Part shown: in pieces, positions 57,688-64,000 of the stretch
Numbering within the stretch: position 1 is the first letter of the stretch
Layout: every line of letters begins with the position of its first letter
Source: Chloranthus sessilifolius
Taxonomy: Eukaryota > Streptophyta > Magnoliopsida > Chloranthales > Chloranthaceae
Reading direction: 5' to 3'
Length of the DNA: 64,000 nt
Assembly (NCBI GenBank): GCA_021018995.1
Contig: CM037584.1
Location: 143,733,317-143,797,316, forward strand
The notes under the pieces: generated by a model
Told to the model about the DNA's origin: nothing
The model's input: only the letters and a program-made list of their open reading frames with translations
Database searches by the model: none
Translations under genes and position numbers: made by a program

Positions 57688-58104
57688 TGTAATGACCCGA
57701 AAAATTCGAGTCCGAACTCAATTGGCCCCGTGTACGTGTCCGACATGAAAACTGATGTCACCATGATGTTTATATAATAATAAATTGTTAAATGATATTA
57801 GGATAACTTTATGTGGAACGGATTAAAGTTAAATTGTTGGTTTGGATCTTTAATGGAAAAGTTGTGCACCAACTCACGGTGTGCCGCTTAGCACCGAATC
57901 TAAACCCTAAGGATAAGTGGATAAGACTGAACACAAGTATTTAGTGTGTGCGTCTAACACCGAACCAGGCCCTTGGATAAGGTTAACACCCATTTGGGTG
58001 TATATGTTTAACAAGGGAACCAACCCTTTAGCTAATAAAAAGACAAAGCTTCACTTGAAAGCTTCACCAATTTGCAAAATTGCTTGGGATTTTAGGTTTT
58101 CTGT

Positions 58105-58135
<31 letters not shown>

Positions 58136-58295
58136 AAGAAAGAGAAAGCTTGAGAGAAGATCGCAATCGTGCCTTGAACTCTGAACTTTTTGCAAAATGC
58201 TTGACACTGATCACCACAAGGGTTTGTAGAAAAATGGCGAGAAATCGGGATGAAAATGCCCAAAGGGTTATGAACCCGTCGAAATTCGAACCATC

Positions 58296-58409
58296 AAATT
58301 GGAATTCGATCGATCAAATTTGAAATTCGATCGATCAAATTGTATTCGATCGTTCAAGTTGGAATTAGATCGATCAAATTTTAAATATGATCGGCCAAAT
58401 TGTATGATA

Positions 58410-58470
<61 letters not shown>

Positions 58471-58555
58471 CAGAAGGTATGGTTTTTTTTTTGAATCTGA
58501 TCGATCAAATTGGGAATCCGATCGATCAAATTGAAAATCAGATCGATCAAGTTTG
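58296..58555 (+). repeat. Palindromic array, type D, interrupted by (AT)n
   Basis: Units of TTCGATCGATCAAATTTG (core GATCGATC) at 58304-58400 and 58494-58555. They are split by an (AT)n run at about 58408-58467, where the related LTR at 63014 has only TGTATAGAACAGG. Confidence 0.88.
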
Positions 58556-58945
58556 ACTATGCCGACACTACTTCGGTATTTTACCCATAACATTTTAGTC
58601 CAAACTCTGAATGATACGATTTTTATGGCATTGGAAAGAAGACAACTAAATCTACAACTCTTATGAATTAACCAACTGATGAATAAATTGTTTTGAGGAT
58701 CAAAATTGAGCTGGAAGTTAGGCCAAGTTCTAAGTTAGCAGGTTTTGATTGAAGTACCGATACAGCTTCGGTATTTTAGCCATAACTCTTTACTCCGAAC
58801 TCTGATTGATATGATTCTTGAGGCGTTGGAAATAAGACAGCGAGCTCTACAACTTTTATGATTTAACTAACTCATAAATCAAATTTTTTAATAGCCAAAA
58901 TTAAGTGAGAAGTTGAATCAAATTTTGAGTTAACACGAATTTGTC
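58556..58945 (+). repeat. 195-bp tandem duplication in LTR D1
   Basis: GGTATTTTACCCATAAC at 58575 and GGTATTTTAGCCATAAC at 58770 mark two diverged copies, each continuing through GGAAAGAAGACA-like and CTACAACTTTTATGA sequence. LTR D2 (63130-63500) has the same two copies, so the duplication predates both insertions. Confidence 0.85.
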
Positions 58946-60561
58946 CATTCCCACCTCGTTTTTGGGAAATCATATAAATACGTCAAATTTGTTAATAATT
59001 AGAATTAGTCCTTAATACATCATTGTATGTGTGATGTAGATTGAGAGTTGGAGATCATAGATCAGGACATGTGGATTGCTTTAGAACGGCTCCGACATTA
59101 AGGTAGGAGAAAATCAATGAAAATTATAATTTATGAATTTGATTCATGGTTTCCTTGATATTTGACCTGATGCTTTGTGTTCGTTCTGATATATTCTGTT
59201 TTCATCCTGTTTCTGCATATATTTTGGTATGTTATGTTTCATTCTTGTTTTTGCATATGATCTGATTGTTTTGTTTCTAACTTTTGAATCTGATTCATTC
59301 TGCTCAGTATGCTTTAATCTGATTCGTTTTGTTTTATTAATGATCCGTCTTGTCTAACCTGCATATGAACTTTGAATTCGAATAAACATCAAACTCTATT
59401 TTGACAAATTGAATAGAAGTAATCTGACAACATGTGAATCTTTGAAAAGTTATGAGTCTGAGTCATAGTCATAGTGAGGGTTTTTTTACGGTCACGTAAA
59501 ATTTGGAATGTAGGCGTCCATGTACGAATGCAACTCTTCTATGGTGTTATGAGATGTCACATGAAGTACATCCAGGTTATTACGGACCCCATCTCTTGAA
59601 AAGCGTGACTGGTGGAACCTATCACATTGTGACCCATTCTAATTAAGATTAAGACAATAGGAAAGATGATAATGTTAAAAACTTTTATTTAGAATGAGGG
59701 ATAATCGTAGACCTGAACTGTAATTATTGAAATTAGAGTCAATTATTGGACTCTGAGCCTTAGAAACAAGAGACTTTAACCTTGAACCCTGTATCTGAGT
59801 ATGAATGAGAAAATCGAGAACATATCTGAACATTTGACTGTGAGTAGACAGTGACAAGTGAACCGGTATGGCGATTATCCGTATACAGTGAGTGAAGTGA
59901 ATACTGAGTGAGTGAAGTAAATACCGAGTGATGATGTGAATGCAATGAGTGAAGTGAACACAAAAATCTGTGCATAAGGTGAATAAGAATTACAAGCTTT
60001 TGTCTTTGTTATCGAATATCTGCCCAGTTATCGCTTTTGTCTCTGTTATCGAATATATGCCTTGTTCTTACTTTTATTCTACCATTGATTATCAGATCTG
60101 TTAAATCTTTAAATTTTGTCTTGAATATTTGATTTGCTTTTGCTTTGAATTTTATCATTAGTAAGATGTAACTGCTATTGATGTTCTTCTACTGAGCTTA
60201 GATGTTAGCTTACCCCCGATTATACGTCACAGGTGTAGCTCTTCATCGAGACCTTGGACTTGAGAAGAATTTAAAGTTGCCTATTGGAGGAAGAGCTCAA
60301 TTGGATTGGCACAGTAACTTCTGTGTTTTGAGTTTGGTACATTCCTTTGTTTTAGATGTTTTGTATAGAATTGAAGGTTTTTAGTTCTGCCATATGTATA
60401 TTTGTTTTAATTTTCGCTTAAGGGTGTTTATATACCAAGTAAATTCTGTACCAAATTGTATTCTGCGATCTGGCGGTTCGAGTTTTCCCATTTTTGGTAT
60501 TGGTTTAAACAAAAAAAAAAATTTCTCAGAAAATTAGGTTGGGAAAAATCGGGTTGTGACA

Positions 60562-60930
60562 CACATGTGTTATATACCCCATGACACATGTAATTGATGT
60601 GTTATATGTGACAAATACCCCATGACACATCAACTACACATGTGTCGCATGTGTCATGGGGTATATGGCACATGTGCCACATCAATTACATGTGTCATGG
60701 GGTATGAGACACATGTGTTGATGTGTCATAGGGTATATGTCACATGTGACACATCAATTATATGTGTCATGGGGTATGTGACATATGTGTAATTGATGTG
60801 TCACACACCATGACACATTAATTACACATATGCCACATTGTCGCATGTGTCATGGGGTATGTGACACATGTAACACATCAATTACACATGCCACACATGT
60901 CCCATGATGCATGTGATACATCAATTACAA
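60562..60930. repeat. GACACAT palindromic satellite-like array, right part
   Basis: Many copies of ACACATGTAATTGATGTGTC and CATGACACATCAATTACACA in alternating orientation with CATGGGGTAT spacers. It forms extensive inverted repeats over about 370 bp. Confidence 0.9.
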
Positions 60931-60939
60931 ATAAATATG

Positions 60940-61470
60940 ATTTTCAAAAATTAGAATAATATGATTTTCTAATAGTTTTAAAATTAAAATAATATCAACT
61001 AAATATTATTTTCAAATGTAATCTAATATTTTAAAAATTACAATAATATCAAATAAATATGGTAAAATATAATCTAATATTTTAAAAATAAGAATAATAT
61101 AAAATATATTTTTAAATGTAATATAAATTTTTTAAAAATTAGAATAATATCAAATAATTTTGATTTTCAAATGTAATCTAATTTTTAAAATTAAAAAAAT
61201 TAGAATAAGGTGAAATAAATATGGTCAAATATAATCTAACGTTTTCAAAATTAGAATAATATGAAATAAATTTTCAAATATAATCTAAAATTTTTAAAAA
61301 TTAGAATAATATCAAATAAATAGGGTAAAATATAATGTAAAATTTTAAGAATAAGAATAATATGAAATAAAATTTTAAATGTAATCAAAATTGTTTTAAA
61401 ATTAGAATAATATCAAATAAATTTGATTTTTAAGTGTAATCTAATATTTTAAAAATTAGAATAATGCATG
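60940..61470. repeat. AT-rich tandem array, about eleven units of roughly 50 bp
   Basis: AAAATTAGAATAATATCAAA or a variant recurs about every 45-60 bases (for example near 60950, 61137, 61247, 61297, 61399, 61453), alternating with AAATGTAATCTAATATTTT. It is bounded by GACACATG-type sequence on both sides. Confidence 0.9.
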
Positions 61471-61669
61471 TGTTGCATGATGATTAGTGTGACACATGCA
61501 TCATCACATATTAGTAATCAATATGTAATCAACATGCGATGATGTCTCACATTAAATTAAATCAAATCGTTTGTTCATTCATATATGTGAAATAAATAAA
61601 TATGGTACGTGGATAAGATCTAACTTGACAATACGACAAAACAATAGATAGTGATAGACTTCTAATAGA

Positions 61670-62241
61670 ATATAAGCTTTGTGGGAAGAAATTGTTGGGA
61701 GGAGGTATAACACAGTTGAAGGAATATTTAGGTCACGTTAAGGGAGAGATAAAATGATGTCCCGATGTACCCAGAGAGGTGAGAGAAGTTGTCAGAGCCA
61801 GCATGCAGGCGGCTAAGGGAAAAGAAAAAAGTAAAAGCCGATCGGGATAAAAAAATATATGAGAGAATAAAGAGGGAAGATCAAGAGTTTCCTGCACCTA
61901 TACCTGTGGATGATGAGGATGTGAATGAGGATGAGGATATTGTGACAACGAGAGTCATGAGGGATAGTGCTAGAGAAGCATGACAGTGACGAGATCAAGA
62001 AGAGGTTGATTATCGATTTCGGTCTAGTTTGAGGGGCCCATCCAGGCCTACCGCTAGTGGTGGATCTAGTCATAGGCCACATATTGTTGATGATGATGAG
62101 GACATTCAAGGGACTATCGGATTGCGTAGGTCAGCATCTGTGAAGGAGACCAAGCCATCTACTACAGGCCGTACTATAGGTCCCATGGATCTGTTCATTT
62201 ATCTGACAGAAAGCTCCAAACAAACCAAATTGAGTGCAACC
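61670..62241 (+). pseudogene. hAT-type transposase N-terminal fragment
   Basis: The BED-finger-like segment GGGITQLKEYLGHVKGEIK and CPDVPREVREVV (61700-61795) is followed by a Lys-rich stretch, an acidic DDEDVNEDEDI region and IGPMDLFIYLTESSKQTKL (62175-62235). This order matches plant hAT transposases of the DUF659 kind. Zinc ligands appear mutated (Cys to Tyr, His to Tyr), with stops and at least one frameshift. It is cut at 62242 by the D2 LTR; the catalytic part is not in the window. Confidence 0.72.
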
Positions 62242-64000
62242 TGTAATGACCCTAAATTCTGGAGAACCGTGTGGATCAGATCGCGTGTGTGGTCACACAC
62301 TTTAGAGTGTATGTGCTTAATACCTTGTTGGTTGGTGACTTCGGTATACACCCAAGAGGGTGTATGTGTTTTGTACAAGAGCTGGCCCTTTTAGTTAGAA
62401 AAAGGCTAGCTTCCTTGTGAAGTTTTAGTCGTGTGAAAGAATTGAGAGTTTTGAGGCTTTGGGTTTTTGGAAGAAGAAGGAGAAATCTTGTAAATCCGGA
62501 TGCGTCGAGTTTAGGTTTTGAGTGAAAAAGGCTTGTCGACTCGTGGAAAGGAAGGATCGCCATTGGTTTTAATGTGTGCATTGTTTGGACGTTTTGGGCA
62601 GTTTGGGGGATTTGAAAACCCTTTTCTTTTGAGATGAAATCATGAGATTTGAATCACTATTAGTAGCGGGGGGTTTTGTGAAGTGTGCGTGGGGAGATTG
62701 CCGACATTTCCGAGTGCTTGGTCATGATCGTTGAGCTTGAAAGAAACCGATGTGGGTTTGGAAAACCTTTTTGTGAAGCTGGGAAGATGATCCGATCTAT
62801 GAGTTAATCGGTCGATTGAAGGTGAGAAATTTGTGCTAGATGAGTTTTAAATACTTTATTTTATGGTTGTATGATTGTATGTGAGATTTGAGTTAAATTT
62901 GAGGAAGAAAATTTAGATTTGGAATTAGAAAACCAAGGATTGGGCGAAATCTGCAAATTTCGATCGATCGAAATGGATTCGATCAATCGAGTTTCAAACT
63001 CGATCGATCGAAATGTATAGAACAGGAAGTATTGCAAATTTCTGTTGGTTTTTGATCGATCCAAATGGATTTTGATCGATCGAGCTTCAAATTCGATCAA
63101 TCGAAATTAAAATTTGATCGATCAAATTTGACTGTGCCTGCCAATACTACTTTGGTATTTTGATCGTAACTTTTTGTACCGAATGTAGATTAATGTGATT
63201 CTTGTTGAGTTGGAAAGAAGACATCGAGACCTACAACTTTTTTGTTTTGACCAACTCTTGAATCCATATTTTTAAAGGTTAAAAGTTTGTTGGAAGTTGG
63301 GCCAAGTTTCGAGTTAGCACGTTTTGACTGAAGTGCCGACATAGCTTCAGTATGTGGCGTTAACTTTTTACTCCGAACTCCGATTGATGTGATTTCTAAG
63401 GCGTTGGAAAGACGACAACATGGCCTACAACTTTTGTGTTTTAACAATTTAGTGAGTCTAAAACTTTAAAGGTCAACAGTTAGGAGGAAGTTACATCAAA
63501 TTTCATATTAGCATGAACTTGTTCGTTTCCGCTTCCTGTTGAGAAACATTTATAGATGTCTAAGTTTCTAGTAACTAGAGTTGGTCTTTAATACATTATA
63601 TATTTGTGATATAGATTGAGGGCGAAAATCCATAGATAGAGCTTCGTTGGCTTCGCGTAGCATCGAGGTTAAGGTAGGGGAAACTCAGAGTATTAATTAC
63701 ATTTTGTGAATTTGGTTCACAGCTTCTTGATATGATTTTGATATGATTGAAGGAAAAAATTATAAGTTTGACCGTATTTAAGCTAGTGTTTGAATTCTTT
63801 GAAACTAGAACTGGAATTTTATGAATTTGAGAATTTGATATTTGATGGCATTTGAAAATTGAATAGTTTTACATCATTGACTAATACTTGAACTTTTTGT
63901 ATTTGAAACTTCGCAAAATGAACTTAAAATGTGAAAAGGAATATGAAATTGGAACTTGAATTCGACTTCTATGTTAGAACCGTGAATCCGATGAATTCGC
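62242..64000 (+). repeat. LTR D2, continuing past the right edge
   Basis: Starts TGTAATGACCCTAAATTCTG inside the hAT fragment. It has a donor-like GAAG|GTGAG at about 62820, array D (62958-63125) and the same 195-bp duplication as LTR D1. Whether it is a solo LTR or the 5' LTR of a complete element cannot be told here. Confidence 0.8.
62958..63125 (+). repeat. Palindromic array, type D, in LTR D2
   Basis: Units such as TTCGATCGATCGAAATGGA and TTTGATCGATCCAAATGG; seven or eight cores of GATCGATC or one-base variants. Confidence 0.88.

Larger units (their letters stand above)
57688..60561 (+). mobile_element. Solo LTR D1
   Basis: A 2.87-kb LTR starting TGTAATGACCCGAAAAATTC and ending GGGTTGTGACA. 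The flanks are the ACACAT array itself, so an ACACA target duplication is only consistent, not proven. It shares its left part with the LTR at 62242. It has array D (58296-58555), a 195-bp tandem duplication (58556-58945), the GAGCTTAGATGTTAGCTTACC block and the acceptor-like ACGTCACAG|GT at 60224-60234. Confidence 0.8.

Noticed and set aside
58299-58593. Open frames on both strands across array D
   Set aside because: They arise from the palindromic repeat (DRSN-type periodicity) and the AT run; no codon signal and no homologue recognised.
57688-60561. Perfect ACACA target duplication for LTR D1
   Set aside because: One base is missing at the right end and the flanks are an ACACAT repeat, so the match could be chance.

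Overview
The window is nuclear DNA from a flowering plant with a large, transposon-rich genome. The evidence is a spliced receptor-like cytoplasmic kinase gene with GT-AG introns, Ty3/Gypsy chromovirus-type retrotransposons primed by tRNA-Met, plant LINEs, a tRNA-derived SINE, and PIF/Harbinger-like and hAT-like relics. The species cannot be assigned from this sequence. No bacterial, organellar or CRISPR features were seen.

There is one host gene, on the + strand from 21190 to 52742. Six exons join without a break into a 386-residue PBL16-like kinase (RLCK subfamily VII, PBS1-like). The N-terminus carries a MGNC acylation site, the Gly-rich loop, catalytic and activation-segment motifs are intact, and every intron is GT-AG. 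Intron 3 is 22.9 kb and intron 5 is 5.4 kb, both filled with transposon debris.

Layout. 1-13151: a Ty3/Gypsy chromovirus (element A; its 5' LTR runs off the left edge) carrying gag, pol and the remains of an additional ORF (aORF), with an antisense solo LTR (C1) inserted near its 3' end. 13152-17930: a Copia-like LTR and an L1-type LINE with a SINE inside it. 17969-20119: a 2.15-kb PIF/Harbinger-like non-autonomous element packed with GTCAA/TTGAC motifs, ending about 1 kb upstream of the kinase start. 21190-22636: kinase exons 1-3. 23579-39917 (in intron 3): a gag-only LTR element with target duplication GAGCC, split by a second complete chromovirus (element B, 25559-37836). 39918-45581: a minisatellite and old repeats. 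45582-46916: exons 4-5. 46917-52353: LINE pieces in intron 5. 52354-52742: exon 6. 54359-64000: solo LTRs C2 and D1, satellite-like arrays, a hAT fragment, and a further D-type LTR (D2) running off the right edge.

The most unusual material is in the LTR retrotransposons. Four related LTR families (A, B, C, D) share start and end sequences and a splice-acceptor-like block. Each carries, about 0.6 kb inside its start, an array of its own palindromic core: TTCGATCGAT in A, GACCGGTC in B, TCGATTAATCGA in C, GATCGATC in D. Element B has a second copy of its own array type between pol and the aORF. Elements A and B share that aORF, which has a proline-rich N-terminus (seen in B) and a conserved middle and C-terminal part. 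Both elements also have a GT-AG interval at the same codon between gag and protease. Families A, B and C encode a short peptide-like stretch just after the LTR acceptor, in one shared phase, with third-position differences between families. By analogy with transposon-encoded proteins that bind family-specific repeated motifs in their own DNA, the aORF product may recognise the arrays. That is a hypothesis, not shown here.
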